A stretch of 64,000 nt of DNA, from contig NW_023601212.1 in assembly GCF_014898055.3 (NCBI RefSeq), forward strand, positions 36,382,329 through 36,446,328, read 5' to 3'. The notes under the pieces were generated by a model. It did no database searches. It was not told the origin of the DNA and worked only from the letters and a program-made list of their open reading frames with translations. Below, piece by piece: positions 44,960 through 56,896 of this stretch (positions within the stretch are counted from its first letter, which is position 1; every line of letters starts with the position of its first letter). A program made the position numbers and the translations under genes. The DNA is from Talpa occidentalis (taxonomy: Eukaryota; Chordata; Mammalia; Eulipotyphla; Talpidae).

Positions 44960-45929
44960 TATGAAAGTTAGCATTTTCTTTTATTGTTTTGTTTTGTTGT
45001 TATCCCTTATACATTCTCACTCCCTCTCCCTCTTACCTCTGATAATCTTCATTTGGTTTTCAGTGTCCACTGCTGTATGTTTATTTTGCTTTGTCAATTC
45101 ATCTGTTTTGTTCCTTTATATTTCCCATATATGTGAAAGCATCCAATATGTGTGGTTTATCTTTCTAGCTAACTTCACATGCATAATCCTAGCAAGTTCC
45201 TTTCATTTTGCTACAAATGGCAACATTTCATCTTTCCTAATAGCTGAGTAGTGTGGATATACATACCATAGCTTCTTTATCCTAGGCACTATACGTGGGC
45301 ACTTGGGTTCCTTCCTATCTTAGTTGTTGTAAATAATGCTGCAATAAACATGGAGCATGTTGACGGTTTTGTATTCGTCAAGAAAGTGGTTTAATTTTCT
45401 TCATAGGCATACCCAGCAGTGGTATGCTGGATCATATGGTATTTCTAGTTTTAGGATTTTTTTAAGATTTATCTTATGTATTTATGCATAGAAGAACTGT
45501 GGTGTAAGCCAGACATGTGGGGGTGAGAGAATTGATGAGAGCCAGAGTGGGGAGCAGAACAGGCAGATCTACTGAAATACACTGCTGAGGGGAGCAGTGG
45601 GTGAGACAGGAGAGGTCTGCTGTGCCATGTGGGTCTCTGGCCAGGGATTGAACTCATGCCACAGTGGCTGCTATAGCTTGATAGTGCTGAGACTTTAACC
45701 CCTGTGCCACCAGGGAGGCCCCTCTAGTTTTAGTTTTTGAAAAAAGGTTGAAACTGCTTTCCAAAGTGATTGCACCAATTCATATTGCCACCAACAGTGT
45801 ATGCTTGTCTTTCTCCACATCTTTTTCAGCACTTGTAGTTGGACTGTTTGTCCCAGCAACCATATTTTTAAAGGAAAAGATATTCCATTATCCTTATATG
45901 CAAAATAAGTGACAATTGTCCCTCCCAGT
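44960..45929 (-). mobile_element. old L1 ORF2 end and 3' UTR, split by a SINE
   Basis: Reversed ORF2 text on both sides of the SINE: GTAAATAATGCTGCAATAAA and GCTGGATCATATGGT before; TTGCCACCAACAGTGTATG after. Right end approximate. Many stops; not coding. Confidence 0.75.
45455..45721 (-). mobile_element. tRNA-derived SINE, type A, antisense, nested in L1
   Basis: Reverse copy ending TGTGCCACCAGGGAGGCCC. TSD TCTAGTTTTAG (45444-45454 and 45723-45733) is L1 sequence. Confidence 0.93.
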
Positions 45930-45942
45930 CCTGCCTTCATTT

Positions 45943-46722
45943 TTTTAAATTAATGTTTTATTTTATATAATTCTTACATCATTTTTTCATTTTTGCACAA
46001 TGTATGCATTTTCATTTTAGTTATATTCCCCATACAATTGCACCCCCCTTGTTTTGACCCTAGTCCTTCCTTTCCCCTTCCCTCCACCACCCCCCATAAT
46101 GTGTCTCTGGTTTATAGTTGCTTGTTGATTTTGATTTTTGCTTTGTATTAATTAGTCTTATTTAAGTTTTCTAAATTCCTGCTATGAGTGAGACAATCCG
46201 GTATTTTTCTTTTTCTTTCTGACTTATTTAGCTGAACATGATCCCTTCTAGCTCCATCCATGTTGCTGCAAACTGCTTGTGTTTATCTTTTTTTTGATTG
46301 CTGAGTAATATTCCATTGTGTATATGTACCACATCTTCTTGATCCAGTCAATATTCTTGGGCATATGAAAAAATTTTCAACATCATGTGCAATCAGGGAA
46401 ATGCAAATCAAAACTACAATGAGATACCATCTTACACCAGTGAGAATGGCACATATTAAAAAACCCAGCAACAACAGATGTTGGAGAAGTTGTGGAGAAA
46501 AAGTAACTCTCCTGCATTGCTGGTGGGAGTGAAAACTGGTCCAACCACTATGGAGAGCTGTGTGGAGATTTCTTGACCTACTCAAGATAGAGCTTCCATA
46601 TGATCCAGCAATTCCACTCTTAGGTATTAACCCAAATGACACAGAAACATTAATTCCAAAGGAATTAATGCACCCCTATGTTTATAGCAGCACTGTTTAC
46701 AATAGCTAAGCCATGGAAACAA
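45943..46722. mobile_element. L1 insertion with 5' inversion (twin priming)
   Basis: The left part (45943 to about 46350) is the reversed L1 3' UTR and ORF2 end. The right part (about 46361-46722) is the next upstream ORF2 segment but in forward orientation. A 13-bp TSD CCTGCCTTCATTT (45930-45942 and 46723-46735) flanks both, so it is one insertion. Roughly 25 bp of L1 is missing at the junction. Confidence 0.88.
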
Positions 46723-46735
46723 CCTGCCTTCATTT

Positions 46736-49700
46736 CTATAGGTGAAGGAGAACTGTCACTAAGGTTCATTTTTAAATTTGATTTATTTGAATCATAATCA
46801 GAATAAAAGAATATATTTGATTCATCTAAGTATATTCATATACTATAGTTATCAAAAGGAGTTTGAAGTGGCTGATTCAACAAACAATTGTAAAGAGTCT
46901 GAGTATATACAAAGCACTGTGGGACATTCAGAAGACCTAGTCTAGCTATTGAAAAAAATGTCCTTAATGTATTATCCATTAGGATGGACAACGGATAATT
47001 GCTGCTATATGGTCATTCTTAGTGGTCGACAAATTTATGCTCGTTGGAGGTGACAGTGCACTGGGATTGGGGTGCACCCTTCACAGAACTCAGATGACAC
47101 ACCATTTTAAGTCCCCAGTGCATCCTGCTATGGGGTAGGTGGTGGAAGAAAACACTAGAAATAAGTATATAGGAATTGTCCTTTCTCTTTCCATCTGGAA
47201 AAATTCTGAGAAGTCCCTTTTTATCTCTCTAACTCCTTAACGTCTTTCTCTGTGAACACTTTTGCTCTTCTGTCCATTGGTCTGGATAGGGCCACCACAC
47301 TTTCTTCCGTGGAAAATGCCCCCAAATTTCTTTCCTTCCTTGTTTCTCTGTTAGCAATGTTGTGGTTGAACCCCACTTTTCCACAGCAACCTAGGAGATG
47401 TTTCTAAGTTGCAAATCCTAACAAATCTGTCCTTCCTCTTCTTAACACCCTTCAGAGGTTCCTCATTTTCTGTGATAAAATTATAATTGTGCATAATCAA
47501 GATTGACAAAATGATTAGGCAGTTATTTCCAGTGTATAGAAGTAACCAGTATTTCTTTTCTTTATGTCTGTTGTCTTTAATCCATTCCTCATAATTCTCC
47601 ACATAAGAGAAAACTGGTACTAATAAATGCCCATAAGCAAAAAAATTAGGGTTCAATAAAAAATGGAAAAGCTATATGTTTATTAGTGAACTAAAAGACA
47701 AGATTTAAAATATGGAATTTTAGCAATAAATAAAATATGAAAATTTATTTCTTCTCTCTCATCAGCTTTCAAAGACTGAGTATAGGATTGGATATATACA
47801 TTTCAAGATGCATTGTAAAATGCATTAAAATTAAAACTAATTTTATTGTCTTTTTCTCAGAGTACATTCCTTATAGGGAGCTCAAGGCATTAGATACAAA
47901 TGTGATTTTCCTTACATATGGTCCTGGCAAACCAAAGGATTTACAAACTGTAGCCCTTTTAGAAAAATAAAATCAAAAAGAAATTGAAATAATAAATATT
48001 AAGCTAAAGCTATGATGTGAATATACTCACAATGAAGACAGATACTCAGTGGAAAACACATAGAACTCCTGAAAACAGAAAGGAAGGCTCTCGTGGGATC
48101 TTTTCCATCACAGCAGTTAGGCAGATTTCTTTCTGGAGGTATATCTTGGCATATTCTGTCCACTCTGGTGTGAAATAACTTACAGGATGGCTTTTCCACT
48201 ACTTCCGTTGTGAAGCCATTCCACAATTTAATAGATATCATTATTGGGAAAACTTGGTAGAGATGGAGTCTACATTTTCTGTTTTTCAATTTCATGCACT
48301 GGCTTCAAGTTATTGCTCCTGGAGAGCTTCTTAAACAATCCTTTCCTTTTATGGTGATACATTTTGAATTTGTGGAAATTTGTGTCATATCGCTCTGTCA
48401 ATCTTTAAAAATTTATATATAATGTGCACTGAGTGCTTAATTCCCTTGTCAATGAGCAATATATTAGGGTTTTATAATCTTGTCTTGTAAGTCATTTTCC
48501 TCAGTCTGGTAATCAATCAGCTCTTTTCTAAATTCTCACAAGTTTGTCAACATCTTACATGAAAGTATGTGCACAATGACTCAGAAATTTGATCTTGTCT
48601 TACCAATGCAGCTCACAACTCCACCATTGTATCCTGACCTCAGGCAGTAGCACTCCTGTTTCTTGACACCTTTGAGATATCTTAACAGTTATTTCCCTCA
48701 CATGTAATCACTTGCTGTATTTCATAGTTGAATGTCCTCCCTTGAAATTCTAGGTAGTTCCATTCAGTAATTCCACAGTCATAACAACTTTTTTATTAAA
48801 ACTCATTTACTCAACTGCATATCATAATAGATAATTTATTATCAAATATTTAGATGAATAATTTCACCAATTTTTATGTTTTTTTTCTGAGATGGCCTGT
48901 ACTTGGTATCATATCAACATCTCCCTGTAAAGCATTTCTCAAATACATTGCTAACTCTATCTCCCCAGGACACTATGCGTGACAGTACACAAATGATTGA
49001 AATTTATTAACTGGCCCCTCTGAAATTATAGTGTGTATAATTAGCCCAACCACATTTTTTTCTATTTCTTTCAGATTGATTAGGCATGATAATCTACATC
49101 AGGGAAACTCTCAATCCCTAAGATTTTATTTTTAAAACCCTTGTTTTATAAAATAATCTTTCCTTTTCACAATATTCAAATTTTAGATTTTTTTCAGTTA
49201 CAGAAAAAAAATATTATGAAAATAATTGTGGTTACCTTGTCTGAGTATTTTATTGTTGCCAGAATCTATGTTTTTCATCTTAAAACAAACTGAAACATTT
49301 TAAAAGATTGACATAAACCCTGTTGAAATAGACCCTGCTGAATCTGAAAATCTTGATGACATCTTGAATTTCAATATAAAAAGTCCCTGAAGGAGTAGCT
49401 CTTATATCAAAGGACAGAAATATAGAGAAAATATTCTTTTTTCATGGCCTTAAAATAACTGAATTAGTCACTTGCTACCACACCTTCATTGCATTCATGT
49501 TAAGGGCACTATTTCAATAGCTACCTAAGCAGAAAAACACTTTTGGAGATAAGGGTAAATGTCAACTGCTGTCCTACTGCCAAGAAAGTGGCTTTTTAAA
49601 ACCTGTAATTGCCACACATTTAAAAACATTTTAAGAACAGAAATAAGCATTAGCCCACAAGCCAACCTTTAAAACACCTTTATGAATAAAGAGATCTAAA

Positions 49701-49803
49701 AAATGGTTTGGCCCTCTGAAAATGTGGTCATTAATGAAAATTCATAGATAATGAATCCTCATTAAGAATTTGAGAAAGACAAGACAAGTGTCATGTACTG
49801 CCC
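46736..49803. other. intron 3, 3-kb SINE-free stretch
   Basis: No SINE, L1 or gene recognised. Several short frames on both strands with no domain. Confidence 0.6.
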
Positions 49804-49820
49804 TAGACTCAATCATTCTT

Positions 49821-50654
49821 TTTTTTTTAAATAATAAATTTTATTTTTATATTCCCCCATACAATTGCAAATGCCCCATTCTGACCCCAATCCCTCCCCT
49901 CCCGCCCGCAACCCCCAAAAAGTGTCTCTGGTTCATAGTTTTTTGTTGATTTTGATTTTCACTTTCTTATAGTTATTCATTTTCCTGGTCCCTTATTTAA
50001 GTTTTCTAGATTCCTGCTATGAGTGAGACCATCCGGTATTTTTCTTTTCCTTTCTGGCTTATTTCGCTGAGCATGATCCCTTCCAGCGCCATCCATGTTG
50101 CTGCAAATTGCATGAGTTTATCTTTTTTGAATGCTGAGTAATATTCCATGGTGTATATGTACCACATCTTCTTGATCCAGTCATCTATTTTTGGAGATTT
50201 GGGCTGTTTCCAAAGCTTAGCTATTGTAAATAGTGCTGCTATAAACATAGGAGTGCAGGTGTTCTTTGGAATTGATGTTTCTGTGTCCTTTGGGTAAATA
50301 CCTAGGAGTGGAATTGCTGGATCATATGGAAGCTCTATGTTTAGTAGGTCCAGAAATCTCCACACAGCTCTCCATAGTGGTTGGACCAGTTTGCACTCCC
50401 ACCAACAGTGCAGAAGAGTTCCTTTTTCTCCACACCCTCGCCAACATTTGTTGTTGCTAGTTTTTTTAATATGTGCCATTCTCACTGGTGTGAGATGGTA
50501 TCTCATGGTAGTTTTGATTTGCATTTCCCTGATGACAAGTGATGTTGAACATTTTTTCATATGTCTGTTGGCCATTTGCATTTCCTCTTCAGAGAAGTTT
50601 CTTTTTAGCTCTTCTGCCCATTTTTTGACTGGATTATTTTCTTTGTTGTTGCTG
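49821..50654 (-). mobile_element. 5'-truncated L1 with open ORF2 C-terminus
   Basis: An 834-bp antisense insertion with a perfect 17-bp TSD TAGACTCAATCATTCTT (49804-49820 and 50655-50671). The ORF2 frame is open from the truncation point to its stop at 50006, about 215 codons. It includes the Cys-rich C-terminal region ([18 protein letters not shown]) and the conserved end region with [11 protein letters not shown]2 encodes the endonuclease/reverse transcriptase of L1, but only the C-terminal part is present, so no enzyme is made. The 3' UTR carries a C-rich/G-rich tract at 49885-49916. Confidence 0.93.
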
Positions 50655-50691
50655 TAGACTCAATCATTCTTCAAGTCTTTATTAAAAGCCT

Positions 50692-50754
50692 CCGCACATT
50701 TGGCCTGTACCCCGGTTCTTGTATAAAAATAAATAAATCTTAAAAAAAAAAAAA
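50692..50754 (+). mobile_element. very short 5'-truncated SINE tail
   Basis: Only the last ~60 bp remain (CATTTGGCCTGTACCCCGG to an A-rich tail). Flanked by AAAAGCCT on both sides (about 50684-50691 and 50751-50758). Confidence 0.8.
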
Positions 50755-51261
50755 AGCCTGATAAGTCCCAGGCACTCTAAGGGTTGCTGTGCTGTGGAAG
50801 TAAGAATGCTAATGAAAAAGTTCACTGTGAAAGTCTTTGTTCACTCTGGGAACACAGAAGAGGGAGTGTCAACATCAGAACTAGTGATGCTTTTCAAAGG
50901 GAGTGACTTTATTTGGGCTCTTAATGACAAAGTAGAGTTAGATAGGAAAGAGGTGGGAGAACTTTCCAAGAAAATGGAACAGCCTCTGAAAATGTGAAAA
51001 AGCTGCCAAAGCATAAAATATTGTGGAAAACTGGGAAATATGAGTGAATGGCTAGAAATGGCTTTGAAAGGGAAAACTGGAGCTAGGATCACAAAGGTTT
51101 TGATGTACTCCTCAAAGGAATGAAAGCTTTTCAGGTCCTCCGAGGGACTTAGGACATGGAAGTTACATGGATAGTAAAGCCCTCTTTGTTTTGACTTTAT
51201 TTTTGAAGACTAGCATGGCAGGCCAGTAGAGGACATACTGCAGTTGGGTAAGACAGTCTGT

Positions 51262-51540
51262 GGGGCCTCCCTGGGGCATAGGGGTTAAAGTCTTGGTGCT
51301 ATCAAGCTGTTGCCAGCCACTACAGCCTGAGTTCGATCCCTGGCCAGGGAGCTGACCCACATGGCACCCACAGCAGACCTCTCCTGTCTCACCCACTGCT
51401 CCCCTCAGCAGTGCATTTCAGTAAATCTGCCTGTTCTACTCTCCACTCTGTTTCTGGTGGAAACACCCTCTCACCCCCTGCATCTCTGGCCTCCACCTCA
51501 GTTCTTGTATGCACAAATAAATAAAATTAAACTTTTCTTT
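51262..51540 (+). mobile_element. tRNA-derived SINE, type A, full length
   Basis: GGGGCCTCCCTGGGGCATAG, then GGTTAAAGTCTTGGTGCTAT and TTCGATCCCTGGCCAGGGAG, which keeps the tRNA-Glu 3' stem. Tail AAATAAATAAAATTAAACTT. Confidence 0.92.
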
Positions 51541-52025
51541 TTAAAAGAATGGAGATAGTCTTTCTAAGAGGCTATGGTAGGAATACATTGAGATATGATA
51601 AACTCCTAAATTAAACATAGGGTGAAAACATGGTTTAGAATGATTAATAACATGTAATGTAAGAATTTGATAACTGGGGAGTATTTCAGCATGACTTCTA
51701 AAGGAATGACATGTACGATTAAGTGAAGATGGTTGTTTATTTGTATGAAAGGACAATGAATAGGTTTTATGGGGAAACTGATAAATGCCATTTTGGACAT
51801 GTGGGAGGGGACCTGAGGGAGCTTGGCAAAATGATCCAATTCTCAGCAAAAATTCTTTGCCTGGGATGTAGAATCAGGCACCATTGATGTATAAATTATT
51901 GCTGGATTCATGAAATTTAATGAGTTTACTGAGATACCAAGTATCAGAATCCTGTAAAACACTGACATTTAAGAAGATGTCATTAAAAGATGTCTTCTTT
52001 ACCGCAATCTAAAATGAAATAGATT

Positions 52026-52341
52026 GGGCCTCCACGGTGGCGCAGCGCTTGAGCATTGGGTTGCGAAGCTGCCCGTGGGCTCTGCGGCGCCGGTTCGATC
52101 CCCGGCTGCTCCCCGGCCACCGGAGGAGGGTCCCACATGGCGCGCAGACCTCTCCTGCCGCCCGCTGCTCCCCTCAGCAGTGTACTTCGGTCCTTCTGCC
52201 TGCTCTGCTCCCCGCTCTGGCTCTGGTGAATTCTCTCACCCTCCCGCGCTTCTGACTGTACCCAGTGCATGTATAAACAAAACAAACAAACAAACAAATA
52301 AATAAATAAATAAATAAAAACATGCCTCTATTAAAAAAAAA
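52026..52341 (+). mobile_element. tRNA-derived SINE, type C (youngest form), full length
   Basis: GGCCTCCACGGTGGCGCAGC, B box GGTTCGATCCC, the extra CTGCTCCCCGGCCACCGG segment, and tail with AAACAAAC and AAATAAAT units. TSD ATGAAATAGATTG (about 52013-52025 and 52347-52359). Confidence 0.95.
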
Positions 52342-52359
52342 ATGAAATGAAATAGATTG

Positions 52360-53474
52360 AGTTAAAAAAGGAAAATGAAAGCATAATATCATGAAGGCCA
52401 GTGAAAAAGAGGATGGCAGAGAGCATCATCAGCAGTGTTGAATGTGAGGAAGAGGCCATCTAGTGAAGCAAGAAAGGGTGCATTGGCTTGGACAATTCAG
52501 AAGTTATTAGCTATTAATAATAATCTGTTCCTCAACATGGCAGAGCAAGAGCAAAACTGCTGTAGAATCAGAATTGCAATAAATGAGTGAAAAGATATAG
52601 ATTTAAATAAATAAATTATATGTAGAAAGAGTAGATCAAAGAAGTGCTTATTAACATGATAAACATTTTAATAGGTTGCTAGGGACAGGCAAGTGATGGG
52701 AAAGAATAAAAAATAAAGATACAGGAGAAAGAAAGGCAACACAGAGTGCTGGGTTTATAGTTTTTCTCCAACATTATCTAGAACAGGGATGATTGGGTGG
52801 CTCCAGAGTAGAGCTTTTACATGGTAGGTACCACAAGACAGCTAAGTAATATGGGAGTATCAATAAGACAGCTAGGTAGTGAGGGTTGAGGCTCTCTGAG
52901 ATCAATAGAAGGCTGGGATCATACAGGTATAAGTGTCTGAAGCTCAGTGAGGCTGAACAAAGAGGACTAGCAGTCAGAAGTTCAAAGGCATTCAAGGTTA
53001 TGGGGGTAATGTCACAGAATGCACTCTGAATTTAAGATTTCAGATGAATAGGGGGCTTGCGGAAGTGGGAGCAGATGGGAAATTCATTGGAGTTGAGAGA
53101 GTCAAGAGCTGCAAACCCAGATGTTCTCTGTGCTACCTACATGGACTTTGACATCATCCAGGAAGATAATAACAAGAGGTAGAGACAGATGTAGGAACAT
53201 AGATGCCATCACCCTTAGTAAACAAGGGGAAGTGGCCAGTCACTTCAGCAGCAGCAGCAGCAGCAGCAACAATATAGAGAGTGAAAACAGGTAATAATAG
53301 CTAAGGGGCCTGAGGATCAGAGGCAGTGATTATATGTTTACTTATATATGCCTACACTAACTTTATAGTAATATACAAGAAACTGAATTGCTGATTGCTT
53401 CTGAGTGGCATTTTATTTTATAACTGTTAGATTCGGGGCCATCTGAATGTATTACATTAAAAATATCAGTGATT
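52360..53474. other. intron 3, unique stretch
   Basis: No gene; includes a (GCA)8 run at about 53245-53269 (listed). Possibly a partial old repeat near 53300-53460, not assigned. Confidence 0.5.
53245..53269. repeat. (GCA)n trinucleotide repeat
   Basis: About eight GCA units followed by ACAA. Confidence 0.95.
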
Positions 53475-54345
53475 TATATAACTCAACAACAACAACAAAA
53501 AAACAGGCAACCTGATTTAAGAATGAACAGAGATCTAAATAGATAATTCTGTAAAGAAGACATACAGATGGCCAATATAAAAAGATGTTTATCATCACTT
53601 ACCTATTAAGGAAATGAAAATCAAAACAACAATGAGGTATCATATCACACCTGTGAGAATGGTTATTTTCCAAAAGACAAGACATAACAGTGTTGAGAGG
53701 ATGTGGAGAGATGGGAACCTTGAACACTGTTAGGGAATGTAAATTGGTGCAGCCCCTATGGAAAAGCGTATGATGATTTCTCAAAAAAAAGAAAAAGAAA
53801 AAAAAAGTGAGAATAGAAAATCATATGATCCAGCTATGCCACTTCTAGGTTTTTAATCTGAAGAATATGAAAACACTAATTCAGAGAGGGAGTTATACTC
53901 TATGTTTATTGCAACATTATTCACAATAGCTAAGTAACAACCTAAGTGCCCCTCGATGGATGACTGCATGAAGATGTGTATATATGCACGGAACTCGGCT
54001 ATAGAAAAAAAGGGCAATGCGATGAACTTAGACAGTATTATGATAAGTGAAATAAGTTCTGACAAGGTAAGACAAATACCTTATGGTTCATTCATAAACA
54101 AAACAAACGAATAAACCAACAGAATACAGAAGCTTTAAGTGTAGGAACAAAATAGTGGTTAACAGAGAAGAAGGGGAAGGATTGGGTAAGTTGGGTAAGA
54201 GGAGTCACTTAGATGGTGAAAGGTGGAGGCTAGACTTTCAGTGGCAGACGTAAGGTTGTATACACAGTGTTGTTTTTACTGCTGTACTCCTGAAACTTAT
54301 ATATCATTATAAACCAATGTAACATCAATAAAAACATTAATTTAT
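53475..54345 (+). mobile_element. old L1 3' end, sense
   Basis: Forward ORF2 text (ACATACAGATGGCCAATATA, GAGGTATCATATCACACCTG, TTGGTGCAGCCCCTATGG, GATCCAGCTATGCC) and a 3' UTR ending ATCAATAAAAACATT. Frame broken repeatedly. Followed by AT-rich TATATG-type low-complexity sequence to about 54480. Confidence 0.85.
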
Positions 54346-54479
54346 ATGTTTATATGTATATTTGTGTGAGATTGGGTGTGATATATATGTAAATATGATA
54401 CCTATCTATATGAAGCCTATGCATATTTATGTGATATATCCACATATGTATATGGCACATGTGAATTTATATGTGTGAA

Positions 54480-56550
54480 ATTTTATAAAGATAGATGTCA
54501 GAATCATAGATCTAAAGGGTCTGACAGTGCAGAAGTGAGCCAAATGAGAAGCGTCTACATCCACATTTCCCCAACTTGCAAGGTTTTCAGAGTAAGCATT
54601 TCATGAGGTGAGCTTGCAGGGAAGTGCTATCTTCAGAGGAGAATAGTAAGGAGTGGTTAGTAAAGGTTATAAGGGTGTCTGGATTGTTTATCCACAAAGA
54701 GTTGTGAGTCTAGAAGGCATCACAAAAGTGGTAGTTCTCAGAGTGATATTGTGCTGGTGGTGTCCCATTTTAAAATTAATCTACTCAATACTTTTTAGAC
54801 CGAAAACACTCAACCAATGTCAGAAATCCAATTTAAAGTTTCCTTTTTATTTTTGAAGAGAATATGGAGTCCAGGCTAAAACAGCTCCCAAAAGCAATAT
54901 TCTTTTCTGTGTACAATAAATCATCAGCTTTCTCTCCCATCAGTAAACTAAGAAGTTGGCAGAAGATAATGCAGTGTTCTCTTGAGAGCAAAGATTCTTG
55001 TTAACTTACATTCTTATCATCTATAAAAGTTTATGACTTTTGTTGTTGTTCTTGATCTTAAATGGATAGTATCTTCCATTTAACACAAGAGAACTGGGGA
55101 TATTTTTTCTTTTATTTATCCTGATGAAATCAATTGTATATTTTGGTTTAATAGTGGCATAGAGGTTGATGAAACCCATCAAGGATAAGCCAAAATGAAT
55201 GGAACCACAAAAAGCCATAAACAAATATTGGCTTCCTTAACCCAGTATTATTTGACACTATGGATTTTAAATAAAATATTATTTGGTTTTAAAGTAGTCT
55301 TTCTTCCCTGCTGTCTCACCGCTGTTCTGTCCTCCATAACTCAAGCAGAGGTGTCCTGGACATAGCTGAGAATGAGTTAATTCTAATTAGGTGATTTTTG
55401 CCTGATACAACTGGTTTCTGGCTTTTCCATATTAAATGATTGCTCAATTCTTTGTCCACACTGTAAGGAAATATGAACAAGGCTCCCTGCTTTGCTTGTT
55501 GCCTTTGAGAATACCTGAGTGCAGGCAGAAACATTCAGTGTTGGCACTTGCTGACTTGGGTTATGTGAGAGAGACTCCCAGACCAGCTCACATGCCGTCA
55601 TGTTTCTCTGGCTACTCTGCCTGGGGGAAGGGGAGGCTTTTTTTTTCCCCACCTGGTGGTAAGAAGGCTTTGGGGTTCAGGGTTTTCCGTTCTGCTCAGT
55701 GCAGGTGTTCCTAATACTGAGGAGGTCTCTACTGAACCTGCCCATCAGAATGATAGGAATTCACCAAAAACTAAACAAGGGCAATGAATTCTGTGTTAAA
55801 GTTGAGACTGCTGTGCTCAGCATTTAAACACCATAGATGGTGTCAGCTGCACCATTAACTACCCACCCTTCCAAATCTTCCTCAGTCCCTCCCCCTACCC
55901 CTTCCCATACCCTCTGGGTCCTGGGTTTTATTTTTCCCCTCTCTTTATGTTTAACTGCTTTACACATTAATTTCATTACTTCAAGCCTCTAACGTAGCAG
56001 TATACACAATAGAGTGCAGTGCTGTGCAAATTAAATCAGTTGGTTGGATTTATTTTAAAATAGAGATTCCATAGATGGAAATAAAGACCACTGCCCAGCC
56101 ACATTTGATGAGTGTTGCATTTTGTAGTATGTAAAGTAGATTGCACGGATGTCCTCCCTAGCTAAATCATTCATATAAAATGAAAGATGATATGGTTATA
56201 TTGTATGTGTTTACTGCATCTTCAAGAGATTGCTTTTTCAAAAGAGGGCTGTTAAAGAGACATCTTAAAGGATATAAGGTGTCCCCTGTCTTCTCACATG
56301 TCAAGTGCAGAGAGTGCAACTCAGTGTCAGGATATCAAGGCTTATGTGTCACTCCATAGAAAGTAAAGCTTTCCTTTACAGATTATTTATTTAAAATCTC
56401 CCTGTTTTGTTTTGTTTTGTTTTTCCTTGAAGGAACTTATACTCATGTTGTTGATGGAATATCAGAAGAACCACTTGTGTTTTTTAAATACATCTAGTAG
56501 GAAATTATCCCCTCCCCCCATTCCAGGACTATGTCTACCTTTGAAAAGTA
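54480..56550. other. intron 3, unique stretch
   Basis: No gene and no SINE. The part 55750-56080 looks non-repetitive with several short motif words (see findings). Confidence 0.55.
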
Positions 56551-56565
56551 TAAATGTGAATCTTG

Positions 56566-56881
56566 GGCCTCCCCGGTGGCGCAGCGGTTGAACGCTGGGT
56601 TGCGAAGCTGCCCGCAGCCTCTGCAGCGCCGGTTCGATCCCCGGCTGCTCCCCGGCCACCAGAGGAGGGTCCCACATGGTGCGCAGACCTCTCCTGCCAC
56701 CCGCTGCTCCCCTCAGCAGTGTACTTCGGTCCTTCTGCCTGCTCTGCTCCCCGCTCTGGCTCTGGTGAATTCTCTCACCCTCCCGCACTTCTGACTGTAC
56801 CCAGTGCTTGTATAAACAAACAAACAAACAAATAAATAAATACATAAATAAATCTTTAAAATAAATAAATAAATAAATAAA
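56566..56881 (+). mobile_element. tRNA-derived SINE, type C (youngest form), full length
   Basis: Close to the inferred consensus: GGCCTCCCCGGTGGCGCAGC, GGTTCGATCCCCGGCTGC, TGACTGTACCCAGTGCTTG, and a long AAAC/AAAT tail. Perfect 15-bp TSD TAAATGTGAATCTTG (56551-56565 and 56882-56896), so a recent insertion. Confidence 0.96.
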
Positions 56882-56896
56882 TAAATGTGAATCTTG

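Noticed and set aside
47737..47970. 77-codon sense frame in a SINE-free part of intron 3
   Set aside because: No splice-site pair consistent with PDGFD phase, and no known domain.
53475..54345. Possible retropseudogene with A-rich internal stretch
   Set aside because: The sequence follows old L1 ORF2 and 3' UTR text throughout.
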